Shown: positions 16,976 through 25,952, numbered from the stretch's first letter. The stretch is 43,245 nucleotides of DNA from Lachnospiraceae bacterium (GCA_019424135.1 JAHYZZ010000001.1:124522-167766); one strand, 5' to 3'. The notes: generated by a model not told the origin, from the letters alone. Made by a program: numbers and translations.

Positions 16976-17034
16976 AGAAAAGGGAGTACTCACAAACGCA
17001 TCCTCGTCGATGCCCTGTAAGTACTCCCTTTTCT
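16976..17034. repeat. Nested inverted repeat between convergent genes
   Basis: Perfect 15-bp outer arms (AGAAAAGGGAGTACT at 16976-16990, complement at 17020-17034) enclose a second short stem (GCATC and GATGC). It lies between sleC (plus) and rseP (minus) and overlaps the rseP stop codon by two bases. It probably works as a bidirectional terminator, though neither side has a long T tract. Confidence 0.6.
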
Positions 17035-18064
17035 AGAAGAACACTCGCTGGATGTCATTATACATCACTACTACCATCAGCAACATCAGAAGCACAATCC
17101 CTGCGAAATGTACATACCCTTCCTTCTCTGGAGGCACCCTTTTCCTCCGGACAGCCTCCACGAACAGAAAGACGAGCCGTCCCCCGTCCAATGCCGGCAA
17201 AGGCAGAAGATTCATTACACCTAAGTTTGCCGACAATAGGATCGCCATATTCAGCATCTGCGCGGCCACCACAAAGATTCCATAGGACCGGCTCTGTTGA
17301 TAAGTCTCATCTACGACATCCACAATTCCTACCGGCCCAGAAAGCTGATCCAGGCCAAGTTGGCCTGTCACCAACATCCTCAGGCTCTCCACCGTAATTT
17401 CAATCCAATATTTCACCTCATAGGTTCCATACTGAAACGCGCTCAGAAGATTGGCATCCGTACTGCCGATACTTCCAATTCCAATTCTCTCATACCCCAG
17501 TTTCTCATCCATCTGGGGTACCAAGGTCACCGTGTGTTCCTCTCCCTTCCTTTCATAGGTTAAAACCAGATCTTCGTCCTGATGAAACTGCAGGTATGCA
17601 GAAATCTCCCGATAAATATGCACTTTCTTATCCCCGATCGCCACCACCTTGTCACCAGCCTTCAGTCCGGCCTCGGCAGCAGGATATCCTTCCTCCACCG
17701 CACCTATCACAGGCTGGTCATATCCGACCATCAACACCAAAATGATGGCAAGGTTCCAGGCCAACATAAAATTAAAGACCGGCCCTGCCGCGAACACACT
17801 AATCCTTGCCCAGACTGACTTGTTATTAAAACTATTGGGAGAGTCTGTAGCTTCGTCATCCTCTCCCATAGCACAAAAACCTCCGATAGGAAGCATACGA
17901 ATGCTGTAACAGGTACCCTTATAATCCTTCTTAAGCAATACAGGCCCCATTCCCACTGCAAACTCTTCCACATCAATCTTATTTTTCTTTGCCAGCAGGA
18001 AATGTCCCAGCTCATGAAAAAATACGATAAAACCAAAAAGTAAAATTGCTAATACTATGCCCAA
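17033..18064 (-). CDS. rseP: RseP-type site-2 membrane metalloprotease
   Basis: Intramembrane zinc protease that cuts TM segments of regulatory proteins such as anti-sigma factors. The zinc motif HELGH is in the first TM helix (about 18-22), and the third zinc ligand region is NLLPLPALDGGRL near residue 295. A PDZ domain spans about 110-190 (AAEAGLKAGDKVVAIGDKKV). There are four TM segments in total and the length of 343 aa is normal. It is the last gene of the pyrH-to-rseP cluster, 3 bp after dxr. Its targets are not encoded nearby. It ends in the nested inverted repeat. Confidence 0.93.
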   Translation of the reverse strand: MGIVLAILLFGFIVFFHELGHFLLAKKNKIDVEEFAVGMGPVLLKKDYKGTCYSIRMLPIGGFCAMGEDDEATDSPNSFNNKSVWARISVFAAGPVFNFMLAWNLAIILVLMVGYDQPVIGAVEEGYPAAEAGLKAGDKVVAIGDKKVHIYREISAYLQFHQDEDLVLTYERKGEEHTVTLVPQMDEKLGYERIGIGSIGSTDANLLSAFQYGTYEVKYWIEITVESLRMLVTGQLGLDQLSGPVGIVDVVDETYQQSRSYGIFVVAAQMLNMAILLSANLGVMNLLPLPALDGGRLVFLFVEAVRRKRVPPEKEGYVHFAGIVLLMLLMVVVMYNDIQRVFF

Positions 18065-18067
18065 ATG

Positions 18068-19210
18068 CTACCTCCTGCTGTTGATCCGTTCATAGGTCTC
18101 CTTTTCTGTTTCCAGTATCTGTTCCAAAGTAGGGTGCTCGATCACCTTATGGGCCCGGATACAGTCTTCTATGATCTCAATGATTTCCAGATATTTGATT
18201 TCTTTTCTCAAAAACTGACAAACCGCCAGTTCATTGGCCGCATTATACACCGTTGGCAAAGAGCCGCCTCTTCGTCCCGCAATATATGCCAGCTTCAACC
18301 CGTAAAATGTATCCATATCCGGCTCTTCAAAAGTAATGCTCCGAAGTCTCCAGAAATCCAGACGTTCTCCCGGTAAATATCTTCTCTTTGGATAATATAA
18401 AGCATACTGAATCGGCAGCTTCATATCCGGAGTCCCCAGCTGTGCCATTACGGCTCCATCCTCATACTCCACCATAGAATGAATGATGCTCTGAGGCTGT
18501 ACTACCACTTGCACCTGATCCACATCTACACCAAACAGCCATTTTGCCTCTATCACTTCCAGCCCTTTATTTACCATGGTCGAAGAATCTATGGTAATTT
18601 TCTTTCCCATAGACCAGTTTGGGTGTCTAAGCGCATCCTCTACCTGAACCTCCATTAGATCTTCCTGCTTCTTTCCACGGAAAGGGCCCCCGGAAGCAGT
18701 CAAAAGGATCTTGTGAATCTTGTTATCTTTATTTCCCTGAAGAGATTGAAAGATTGCACTGTGCTCGCTGTCCACAGGAAGGATTTGCACCTGCTTTTCC
18801 TTGGCCAACGGCATGATCAGATGACCTGCCGTCACAAGCGTCTCCTTATTGGCCAGGGCAATATCCTTCCCTGCCTTAATGGCCTCGATGGTGGGCTGAA
18901 TGCCAATCATCCCCACAATAGCTGTCACTAGTATTTCCGTCCCTTCCATCGTTGATACTTGGATCAGTCCTTCCATACCAGAAACCACTTTTGTATCTGT
19001 ATCCGCAATCATTGTCCTCAGCTCAGCAGCTTTTTCCTCGGACCAGACAGCCGTTAGTTTCGGTGAGAATTCCCGGATCTGCCTTTCCAGAAGCTGGATA
19101 TTTTCCCTGGCAGCAAGTCCCATAACCTTGATATCCTTATTTTCTCTGACAATTTCCAGCGTCTGCGTCCCGATCGAACCTGTGGAACCCAGGATTGCTA
19201 TTTTCTTCAT
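18068..19210 (-). CDS. dxr: 1-deoxy-D-xylulose-5-phosphate reductoisomerase
   Basis: Second step of the MEP isoprenoid pathway: converts DXP to MEP with NADPH. The nucleotide-binding motif GSTGSIGTQTLE is at about residues 8-19. Substrate and metal-binding segments include VDSEHSAIFQ, TASGGPF and SSTMVNKGLEVIEAKWLFG. The length of 380 aa is standard and all motifs are intact. It lies between cdsA (20 bp) and rseP (3 bp). The position supports isoprenoid supply for UppS, encoded two genes upstream. Confidence 0.97.
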   Translation of the reverse strand: MKKIAILGSTGSIGTQTLEIVRENKDIKVMGLAARENIQLLERQIREFSPKLTAVWSEEKAAELRTMIADTDTKVVSGMEGLIQVSTMEGTEILVTAIVGMIGIQPTIEAIKAGKDIALANKETLVTAGHLIMPLAKEKQVQILPVDSEHSAIFQSLQGNKDNKIHKILLTASGGPFRGKKQEDLMEVQVEDALRHPNWSMGKKITIDSSTMVNKGLEVIEAKWLFGVDVDQVQVVVQPQSIIHSMVEYEDGAVMAQLGTPDMKLPIQYALYYPKRRYLPGERLDFWRLRSITFEEPDMDTFYGLKLAYIAGRRGGSLPTVYNAANELAVCQFLRKEIKYLEIIEIIEDCIRAHKVIEHPTLEQILETEKETYERINSRR

Positions 19211-19230
19211 AAATTACCTCTCTTCCATCA

Positions 19231-20025
19231 TTATATGACAGACGCCAGATAAAAGATCACCGGCGCCGTAAATATCACACTGTCAAACCTGTCCAGGATC
19301 CCACCGTGTCCCGGGATCAATTTCCCGTAATCTTTAATATTATGATTTCTCTTAATCGCAGAAGCTGCCAGATCCCCCACTTGGGAAATCGCTCCTCCTG
19401 CTGCACAAATCAACCCATAATGCAAAAGGTTGACATCCACGCCTCCCCATTGATTGATAGCCAGTCCAAACAAAACACCAAGAAGCGCTGCGCCCACAAT
19501 GCCACCGATTCCACCTTCTATTGATTTTTTCGGGCTTAACTTTGGCGCCATCTTATGCTTTCCGATCAACATCCCCACACAGTAGGCACAGGTATCACAT
19601 CCCCAGGAGCTTAAAAAAATCAACCATACCACCACGCCTCCGTCTGGAAGCATCCGGGTCTGATAGACAAAGGATAGCATCATAGCCACATAGAACAGGC
19701 CAAAATAAACTGTCATCACCTGCTCCGCCCGATACTTTGGAAAGGAAAATACATACACTGCCATTAAAAACACCAGAAACAGAATCGACAATGTCATTAC
19801 GTGATCCAATCCCCCCGCATACAAAAGCCGGTAGTAAACGACCGCCGCAAGATACCCTGCAACACCTAAAAGTGTCTGTTCTGCCTCTACCACCCGATAA
19901 AGCTCCGACATTCCGATCAGGCTGACTGCAAAAAGAAGAGTAAACAAAATGTTCCCGCCATATCCCACCGTCGCAATCAATACAACGACCAGTACAATGC
20001 CGCTCAAAAGTCTTGTCTTAAACAT
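19231..20025 (-). CDS. cdsA: Phosphatidate cytidylyltransferase
   Basis: Integral membrane enzyme that makes CDP-diacylglycerol from phosphatidate and CTP, the branch point of phospholipid synthesis. About seven to eight TM helices are visible across 264 aa. The family signature near the C-terminus is KDYGKLIPGHGGILDRFDS. An upstream cytoplasmic loop carries SPKKSIEGGIGG. The start overlaps the uppS stop by 8 bp, indicating coupling. The assignment by signature and operon position is firm. Confidence 0.95.
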   Translation of the reverse strand: MFKTRLLSGIVLVVVLIATVGYGGNILFTLLFAVSLIGMSELYRVVEAEQTLLGVAGYLAAVVYYRLLYAGGLDHVMTLSILFLVFLMAVYVFSFPKYRAEQVMTVYFGLFYVAMMLSFVYQTRMLPDGGVVVWLIFLSSWGCDTCAYCVGMLIGKHKMAPKLSPKKSIEGGIGGIVGAALLGVLFGLAINQWGGVDVNLLHYGLICAAGGAISQVGDLAASAIKRNHNIKDYGKLIPGHGGILDRFDSVIFTAPVIFYLASVI

Positions 20026-20737
20026 TTCCCTTCTCCCCCTTTACCCCGCCGTAGCGACGGTCTCTTTGATTATACTGCTCAATGGCCTTCTGAAGCTCTT
20101 CTTTCGTAAAGTCAGGCCACAGTACATCGGTAAAATAAAATTCTGTATAAGCAAGCTGCCACAACAGATAATTAGACAGTCTCTGCTCGCCGCTGGTTCG
20201 GATCAAAAGATCTGGATCCGGGATATCATGGGTATCCAAATAATGTGTAAACCTTTTTTCATCAATATCCTCCGGCTGGATCTTTCCTTTGCAGCAGTCC
20301 TCTGCCACGTTCCTGACAGCCCTTAGAATCTCATCTCTACTTCCATAATTAATGGCAATCTGGAAATTCAGTCCGCCATTATTCTTGGTAGCATCCTCAA
20401 GCTCCAGGATCCGGCTTCTGATATCCTCGTCCAGTCCGGTCAGATCACCGATGACTCTCACCTTCATATCATTTTTTGCTGCCGTCTTCAAGCAGGTCTT
20501 CATATAATTACGCAAAAGCTTCATCAGTGCATCCACTTCATCCTTAGGACGGTTCCAGTTCTCTGTGGAAAAGGCATACACCGTCAGATATTTGATCCCC
20601 ATCTTCCAGGATTCTTCGCATATCCTCTCCACATTTTTACTGCCCTGTGCATGTCCATAATTTCTCGGCATCCCCTTTGATTTCGCCCAACGTCCATTTC
20701 CGTCCAGGATGATTGCCACATGCTGCGGTACCTTCAT
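20018..20737 (-). CDS. uppS: Undecaprenyl-diphosphate synthase
   Basis: Cis-prenyltransferase making the C55 lipid carrier for wall glycans. The motif ILDGNGRWAKSKG holds the catalytic Asp. FSTENWNRP follows, and the C-terminal part has DLLIRTSGEQRLSNYLLWQLAYTEFYF, the region that binds substrate and forms the dimer. The length of 239 aa is typical. The start at 20737 (MKVPQHV) follows AAAGGAGAGG; the upstream ATG at 20761 precedes the box and is rejected. It overlaps cdsA by 8 bp and lies 85 bp after frr. A DUF368 candidate carrier-recycling gene lies about 6 kb upstream at 26 kb. Confidence 0.97.
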   Translation of the reverse strand: MKVPQHVAIILDGNGRWAKSKGMPRNYGHAQGSKNVERICEESWKMGIKYLTVYAFSTENWNRPKDEVDALMKLLRNYMKTCLKTAAKNDMKVRVIGDLTGLDEDIRSRILELEDATKNNGGLNFQIAINYGSRDEILRAVRNVAEDCCKGKIQPEDIDEKRFTHYLDTHDIPDPDLLIRTSGEQRLSNYLLWQLAYTEFYFTDVLWPDFTKEELQKAIEQYNQRDRRYGGVKGEKGNV

Positions 20738-20822
20738 AGAAGTATTCCTCTCCTTTCGCAAATATAAGGACAGACCAGGTATCCTCCAGATCTGCCCCCT
20801 TCATTTATACACGTGATGGTTC

Positions 20823-21374
20823 TTAAACAGTCATAACCTCTTTTGACTTTGCCTCCACAGCCTTGTCTACCTCTTTCACAAACTTGTCTGTCATCTTCTG
20901 AAGTTCGTCTTCCATATCCTTAATCTCATCTTCAGAAATATCGGAGCCTTTTAACTTCTTAAATGCATCGTTTCCGTCTCTTCGAATATTACGAATCGCA
21001 ACCTTTGCGGCCTCGCCCTTTTTCTTAACATCCTTCACCAGTTCTTTTCTGCGTTCCTCTGTGAGCTCCGGAAACACCAGACGCACGGAAGAGCCGTCGT
21101 TTGCCGGATTAATTCCCAGATCAGATGTCTGGATCGCCTTTTCGATTACCTTAAGCATACTCTTCTCCCAAGGCTGGATCTGGATCATACGGGGCTCCGG
21201 AACAGAAACATTTGCCACCTGCTGGATCGGAGTCGGAGATCCATAATAGTCTACCATGATTTTATTCAGAACATTCGGGTTGGCACGCCCTGCACGGATC
21301 GTGGCCAGTTCGCTGTCCAGGTTCGTCATGGTTTTCTTCATTTTACCTTCGTATGTCTGTAATTTTTCGTTCAT
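20823..21374 (-). CDS. frr: Ribosome recycling factor
   Basis: Splits post-termination ribosomes together with EF-G. At 183 aa it has the family's length. Conserved segments include the N-terminal long helix with LATIRAGRANPNVLNKI, then VDYYGSPTPIQQVANVSVPEPRMIQIQPWEK and the second half of the three-helix bundle (TEERRKELVKDVKKKGE, IRNIRRDGNDAFKKLK). It lies 20 bp after pyrH in the conserved pyrH-frr-uppS order. Nothing unusual. Confidence 0.97.
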   Translation of the reverse strand: MNEKLQTYEGKMKKTMTNLDSELATIRAGRANPNVLNKIMVDYYGSPTPIQQVANVSVPEPRMIQIQPWEKSMLKVIEKAIQTSDLGINPANDGSSVRLVFPELTEERRKELVKDVKKKGEAAKVAIRNIRRDGNDAFKKLKGSDISEDEIKDMEDELQKMTDKFVKEVDKAVEAKSKEVMTV

Positions 21375-21394
21375 GCTTGTTTCCTCCCTTATTC

Positions 21395-22090
21395 TTACAC
21401 AGTCACTTTCGTTCCTGTAAATGTTCCTGACATGGTATTTACAATACTGTTTTCCTCATTCAGTCCAAACACCAACATGGGCATTTTATTCTCCAGACAC
21501 ATGATTGACGCAGTCAGATCCACTGCCATCAGCTTTCGATCAATAATCTCCTGAATCGAAATTTCATCAAACTTCTTGGCCTGTGGATTCACCTTTGGAT
21601 CGCTGTCATAAATGCCGTCTATAGCCTTTGCCAGCAACATGGCATCTGCCTCGATCTCAATGGCACGAAGAACGGCTCCTGTATCGGTAGAAAAGTAGGG
21701 ATGTCCGGTTCCTCCCGCAAAAAAGATCACCTTGCCCTCATTCAAAGCTTCTACAGCTGCATCTTTGGAAAACAACGTAGTAAAAGAGCCACAGACAAAC
21801 GGTGTAAACACTTCCGTCCTCATTCCCACATGACGAAAAATATCCGACACATAGATACAGTTCATCACCGTAGCCAACATCCCAATCTGGTCTGCTTTCA
21901 CCCGGTCGATGGTCTCGCTGGTCCTGCCGCGCCAGAAATTACCGCCTCCTGTCACAATTGCCACCTGAATCCCGTCATCTGTAAGCTTCTTCACCTGATA
22001 CGCAACCCCAAGACAGGTCTCCTCGTCAAAACCTGTCTTCTTTTCGCCTGCAAGAGCTTCTCCGCTGAGTTTTAATAATACCCTTTTCAT
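21395..22090 (-). CDS. pyrH: UMP kinase
   Basis: Phosphorylates UMP to UDP. It belongs to the amino-acid-kinase fold, distinct from eukaryotic UMP kinases. Visible motifs are LKLSGEALAG at the N-terminus, VTGGGNFWRGR and the C-terminal IYDSDPKVNPQAKKF loop. The length of 231 aa is standard. It begins the six-gene housekeeping cluster on the minus strand. The upstream 96 bp contain the MATE terminator and presumably the promoter, but no clear consensus boxes are visible. Confidence 0.96.
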   Translation of the reverse strand: MKRVLLKLSGEALAGEKKTGFDEETCLGVAYQVKKLTDDGIQVAIVTGGGNFWRGRTSETIDRVKADQIGMLATVMNCIYVSDIFRHVGMRTEVFTPFVCGSFTTLFSKDAAVEALNEGKVIFFAGGTGHPYFSTDTGAVLRAIEIEADAMLLAKAIDGIYDSDPKVNPQAKKFDEISIQEIIDRKLMAVDLTASIMCLENKMPMLVFGLNEENSIVNTMSGTFTGTKVTV

Positions 22091-22164
22091 AATTTATAAT
22101 GCTCCTTACTTCTGTTTATCATGCCTTTGCATACTTAAATAAAGTATAACATAGGAACGTAAAA

Positions 22165-22188
22165 AAGGGAATCTTAAATATTCCCTTT
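22165..22188 (-). terminator. Intrinsic terminator of the MATE gene
   Basis: AAAGGGAA (minus strand, overlapping the MATE stop codon) pairs with TTCCCTTT around a 8-nt loop, and the minus-strand product continues into a T-rich run. Confidence 0.75.
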
Positions 22189-23512
22189 ATACCCTCTTCT
22201 TCATAATATGAAAATACATAGCAAACAAAAGACCTCCGGCCAGCACCCACGCCACTGGAGCCGCAAAACACATCCCCACATAGCTTCCAATCTGCGCAGC
22301 CACAATTGCCATCACACTTCGTCCAATCAGTTCCGCGGTTCCTGCCGTCATAGGGAGAAGGCCAAATCCCATGCCCTGAATCCCGTTCCGGTATACGTTG
22401 ACAAACACCAAGGGAATAAATGAAATCCCTACACATTTTAAATAAATGTCTACGTATTCTGTAATCTCATTCAGATTTTCCGAAACAAACAAGACAGTCA
22501 GATATTTTCCTGCCAGGATAACCAGAAGACCAGTGATCACCGCATAGACAATTCCAATCCAGGTACCGGAATAGAATCCCTTCCGCAGACGCTCTTTTTC
22601 TCCTGCTCCCATATTCTGAGCACAGTAAGTAGCCATTGTGGTTCCAAGTGCCACATATGCCTGGGATACTACCTGTTCAATTTTGCTTGCTGCAGCAAAT
22701 CCGGCAGCAGCAACCGAGCCCAAGGTATTCAAAGACGCCTGCAGGATAATCGTTCCTATCGCAGTAATTGAATACTGAAATGCCATCGGGAACCCGATAG
22801 CCATCTGCCATTTTACCAGGCTTTGATCCATATGCCAGTCCTCCTTGTGCAGGTGCAGAGCCGGAACTTTTTTAAAGATGTAAAAAAGGCACAACATACC
22901 AGACACTCCCTGGGAGACAACCGTCGCGTAGGCAGCTCCCTCTGCCCCCATATGAAATCCTACAATCAACACAAGATCCAGTACCACATTTAGAAAGGCT
23001 GCCAAAATCAAAAAATACAAAGGCCGCTTGCTATCGCCGATAGCCCGAAGAATGCTTGCCAGCAGATTATAGAGAACCTGTGCCACGATTCCTCCACAAA
23101 TCACCATAATATACCCATATGCCTCTCCATACATGTCTTCCGGTGTATTCATCCAGTACAAAATCTGCTTCATCATCGCCATACTTGTTACGGTCAGTAT
23201 GACAGACACCACAGCTGACAGAACTGCAGCTGACGCCACTGAACGCCGCATCGCCTTCTCATTGCCTGCTCCGTAATGCTGAGCGGTCACCACAGTAAAT
23301 CCTGCCGTCATCCCCTGCAGAAAACCGATGATCAAAAACATCAAAGTACCACAGGCCCCTACGGCTGCCAATGCTGCATTTCCCACAAACTTTCCCACAA
23401 TAATCGTATCTGCCATACTATAGAACTGCTGAAAAATATTACCGATAAAGATTGGAGCTGTAAAACTTAAGATCCTTTTCGTCGGGCTCCCAACCGTCAT
23501 GTCCCGTACCAT
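22187..23512 (-). CDS. MATE family multidrug/sodium exporter
   Basis: A 441-aa polytopic protein with about twelve TM helices in two similar halves. The first half starts KRILSFTAPIFIGNIFQQFYSMADTIIVGKFVG, the hallmark MATE entry with a conserved Asp. The second half has a parallel FQYSITAIGTIILQASLNTLG segment. MATE proteins export drugs or metabolites using sodium or proton gradients; the substrate is unknown. The start at 23512 is preceded by GGAGGGAAAG. A consensus promoter, a palindrome and a terminator-like hairpin lie in its short leader. A LysR regulator gene is divergent, 200 bp away, and may control it. Confidence 0.92.
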   Translation of the reverse strand: MVRDMTVGSPTKRILSFTAPIFIGNIFQQFYSMADTIIVGKFVGNAALAAVGACGTLMFLIIGFLQGMTAGFTVVTAQHYGAGNEKAMRRSVASAAVLSAVVSVILTVTSMAMMKQILYWMNTPEDMYGEAYGYIMVICGGIVAQVLYNLLASILRAIGDSKRPLYFLILAAFLNVVLDLVLIVGFHMGAEGAAYATVVSQGVSGMLCLFYIFKKVPALHLHKEDWHMDQSLVKWQMAIGFPMAFQYSITAIGTIILQASLNTLGSVAAAGFAAASKIEQVVSQAYVALGTTMATYCAQNMGAGEKERLRKGFYSGTWIGIVYAVITGLLVILAGKYLTVLFVSENLNEITEYVDIYLKCVGISFIPLVFVNVYRNGIQGMGFGLLPMTAGTAELIGRSVMAIVAAQIGSYVGMCFAAPVAWVLAGGLLFAMYFHIMKKRV

Positions 23513-23534
23513 CTGTCTTTCCCTCCCCGTGCCG

Positions 23535-23563
23535 AAAAAGGCATCTTTTCCGGATGCCTTTTT
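23535..23563 (-). promoter_or_regulatory. Terminator-like hairpin in the MATE gene leader
   Basis: On the minus strand AAAAAGGCATC pairs perfectly with GATGCCTTTTT around a 7-nt loop. It lies between the promoter at 23581-23609 and the MATE ribosome binding site, so it could stop transcription before the gene (attenuation). A 12-bp palindrome TTTGATATCAAA at 23561-23572 adjoins it. Confidence 0.55.
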
Positions 23564-23580
23564 GATATCAAACGTTTGCC

Positions 23581-23609
23581 ATTATACTGGAATACGAAGT
23601 GATTTTCAA
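23581..23609 (-). promoter_or_regulatory. Promoter of the MATE gene
   Basis: On the minus strand: -35 TTGAAA (23609-23604), 17-bp spacer, -10 TATAAT (23586-23581). Confidence 0.7.
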
Positions 23610-23636
23610 GAGGCCAAAGGAATATTTTGAGTCTGC

Positions 23637-23684
23637 TTGTGCAAATAAATGAAAGATGATATAATCTATAAAACTTATTTATAG
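23637..23684 (+). promoter_or_regulatory. Promoter and inverted repeat of the lysR gene
   Basis: -35 TTGTGC (23637-23642), 17-bp spacer, -10 TATAAT (23660-23665). It is followed at once by CTATAAA-N5-TTTATAG (23666-23684), a perfect 7-bp inverted repeat at the expected transcription start, a likely autoregulatory site. Confidence 0.55.
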
Positions 23685-23714
23685 TTGGATCACTATCACC
23701 ATCTGGAGGTATTC

Positions 23715-24629
23715 ATGAACACCATACAGTTAGAATGTTTTATTGCCGTAGCTGAACACCTGAATTTTTCCAGGGCTTCTGAAGAATTAAAAATCACTCA
23801 GCCTGCTGTCAGCCATCAGATTCAGGCTCTTGAAGAGGAACTGGGTGTAAAACTATTTCAACGCACCAGTAAAAGCGTATCCCTTACCCAGGAGGGCATG
23901 ATGTTTTTTCCAGATGCACAGCTGATCTTAAAGACTGCCCTTTCTGCCAGAGAACGTCTGGGAAAACGAGAACATTTTATTCCTTTTGATATTGGATGTC
24001 ATAATCACATGGAGCTTCTCCTTCTTCCTCCGGTATTAAAAGAACTTTCCCACCAATTTCCTCTGTTACGTCCCTCTATCCATATGGTCCCCTTTCCTTC
24101 CCTAATGGGAATGATAAATGACCATCAGATCCATGTTACCTTCGGCGGAAAAAACGCACCAAGATCTTCTTCCCTTCGATATGAGGAACTCTGTCGATGT
24201 CCAATGTCCTGCGTATGTTCCCCCGACAATCCAATAACCGCACAGATGACACATCTCGGCCAGAACACATTAAAACGAGAAGAACTGTCTGGCAACATTA
24301 TTGTCTGCTCTCCCAGACATATTTCCAACGCTGTATTTTCTGTTCAAAACAGCCTGCTTTCCCAGCTTCCTCCGGAACAGCGCTACTTTACGGAAAATAT
24401 TGAAAGCGCTTTTACTCTGGTAAAAGCCGGAATGGGCTATACCATTTACCCTGACATTCCGCTGACCCGTGATCCCAAACTCTGCTATATTCCTCTTGAG
24501 GATGTTCCTTATTTTTCTTTCGGGCTTTATTACCATCAAAATGATGAAGATCCCATTTTAAAGGCATTTGTCCGTTTGATACAACGGATGTTTCAGAATT
24601 GCACAAATAAAAAAAACGATTTCGTTTAG
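23715..24629 (+). CDS. LysR-family transcriptional regulator
   Basis: A 304-aa LTTR. The N-terminal winged helix-turn-helix is CFIAVAEHLNFSRASEELKITQPAVSHQIQALEEELGVKLFQRTSKSVSLTQEG. The rest (about 90-300) is the substrate-binding co-inducer domain, which is divergent. The ATG at 23715 (MNTIQLE) follows TGGAGGTATTC; a longer frame from 23685 is rejected because its ATG precedes that box. It is transcribed away from the MATE gene, the usual arrangement when an LTTR controls its neighbour. Effector unknown. A terminator follows the gene. Confidence 0.9.
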   Translation: MNTIQLECFIAVAEHLNFSRASEELKITQPAVSHQIQALEEELGVKLFQRTSKSVSLTQEGMMFFPDAQLILKTALSARERLGKREHFIPFDIGCHNHMELLLLPPVLKELSHQFPLLRPSIHMVPFPSLMGMINDHQIHVTFGGKNAPRSSSLRYEELCRCPMSCVCSPDNPITAQMTHLGQNTLKREELSGNIIVCSPRHISNAVFSVQNSLLSQLPPEQRYFTENIESAFTLVKAGMGYTIYPDIPLTRDPKLCYIPLEDVPYFSFGLYYHQNDEDPILKAFVRLIQRMFQNCTNKKNDFV

Positions 24630-24639
24630 ATCCATTCAA

Positions 24640-24670
24640 AAGCATTGAGTATTCCTCTCAATGCTTCTTT
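24640..24670 (+). terminator. Intrinsic terminator of lysR
   Basis: AAGCATTGAG (24640-24649) pairs with CTCAATGCTT (24657-24666), followed by CTTT. It lies 10 bp past the lysR stop; the facing lipoprotein gene ends 40 bp further on. Confidence 0.75.
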
Positions 24671-24705
24671 ATCCTCAGAAGGTAAAGCTTTTAGCAGACG
24701 CAAGA

Positions 24706-25908
24706 TCAACTTTCTGTATAATGATATTTCCATTCTTCCTCTGTCAGCCGCGGTGTATACCATGATGATTCCAGATTTTCATTCCATCCCGTAACCCTAT
24801 TTGAAACATACTGAAAACTACCGTCTTTCAATGGACGGACAATCAATTCACTTGTAACCGCACGGTCTGTCATTTTACGTTCCCATACTCCTTCTACAGA
24901 AAGGCAGATTGTCCCGTCCTCTTCTTCCTTATAATTTACAACTTCTGGATAGGGCCCATATGGCAGGTTTGCATCATTCATACCCCGCGGACGATATCGA
25001 TAACTGTTCGAGGCACGATCATATACCGCATTTTCACGAATCTGCTCAGAAGTAATGAGAAAATGCGGCAGAATCACCTCTTCCAATTTCTCTGCCGGAA
25101 CCTTATATTCTGCTCCCTCCCCCCGTTGATAAGGCACTATTCGTCCGTATTTTTGATAATAAAAGTGCTCATACAAATCATAAAAATCTACATTGGAATA
25201 GTCTTTTTCATTCCAATTACTGATCAAAAGATTATTTCCTTCATAACCGACAGGCATTACATATTTGCGATTCATCTCCCGCAATTTATCCGAAAGGGGC
25301 TTTATCCGAAAAGCAATCTGCCCAGGTGCTCCATCATACCCCGGCGGTTGATATTCCTCGATAAAAAAATACCCTGTCTCTGAATATTTCCAGGAGTTGG
25401 CAGTAAACTTATGGTAATAACAGATTTCTGGCTCAAATTTTTCCCATCTAAGAGTACTTACGGTCACTTGGATCTCTCCTCTGACTGATTCCATATCGTA
25501 ACGCACAAATCCACCGTTATCTATAACGGAATAAATCGTGACTTTATCCGGTTTCTTTTCCTTTGCATTCTCGCAAAAATCCACTGCCTGTTCGTAATTA
25601 ATCATATTAATCTGATCATCTCTGTCTACCGCTACACACCCCAAGTTACCAAGAGCATCTATAATCTTCCGTTGAACTCCAAGCGTATCCAAAGTATTCT
25701 GCTCTGCCGCGGATTCATATATCTCTCTGTAACCTTCTGCCACCTTTTTGGATTCTTCACATATTTGCTGCTTATTTTCCTCTTCTACTGTTTGTTCCCT
25801 TGTGTTCTGTTTACAACCGGTACAAAATACTAATCCGACCAGAAGCAATATCATGAGTCTCTTTCTTTTATTCGGAAAAGTATGGATCTGCTTTGTCCTT
25901 TGACACAA
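24706..25908 (-). CDS. Lipoprotein paralogue of the BlaI-operon protein at 39.5-40.8 kb
   Basis: A 400-aa exported protein of unknown function. The N-terminus is basic, then LLLVGLVFCTGC, a plausible lipobox with Cys near residue 33. From about residue 200 on it aligns with the protein at 39548-40840: shared GNNLLISNWN, YEHFYYQKYG, SEQIRENAVYD and a final block with GxFQYVSN. I recall this type as DUF6070, unverified. I choose a TTG start at 25908, because GGAGG lies exactly 8 nt upstream and the paralogue has the same box, spacing and opening residues (L/C-Q-R). It is a single gene with its own promoter carrying the BlaI operator, so it likely belongs to the beta-lactam response despite being 8.6 kb from blaI. 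Confidence 0.75.
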   Translation of the reverse strand: MCQRTKQIHTFPNKRKRLMILLLVGLVFCTGCKQNTREQTVEEENKQQICEESKKVAEGYREIYESAAEQNTLDTLGVQRKIIDALGNLGCVAVDRDDQINMINYEQAVDFCENAKEKKPDKVTIYSVIDNGGFVRYDMESVRGEIQVTVSTLRWEKFEPEICYYHKFTANSWKYSETGYFFIEEYQPPGYDGAPGQIAFRIKPLSDKLREMNRKYVMPVGYEGNNLLISNWNEKDYSNVDFYDLYEHFYYQKYGRIVPYQRGEGAEYKVPAEKLEEVILPHFLITSEQIRENAVYDRASNSYRYRPRGMNDANLPYGPYPEVVNYKEEEDGTICLSVEGVWERKMTDRAVTSELIVRPLKDGSFQYVSNRVTGWNENLESSWYTPRLTEEEWKYHYTES

Positions 25909-25952
25909 CTTAAACACCTCCTCCCATATCTCTTATATATCTTCTGTTTTAA

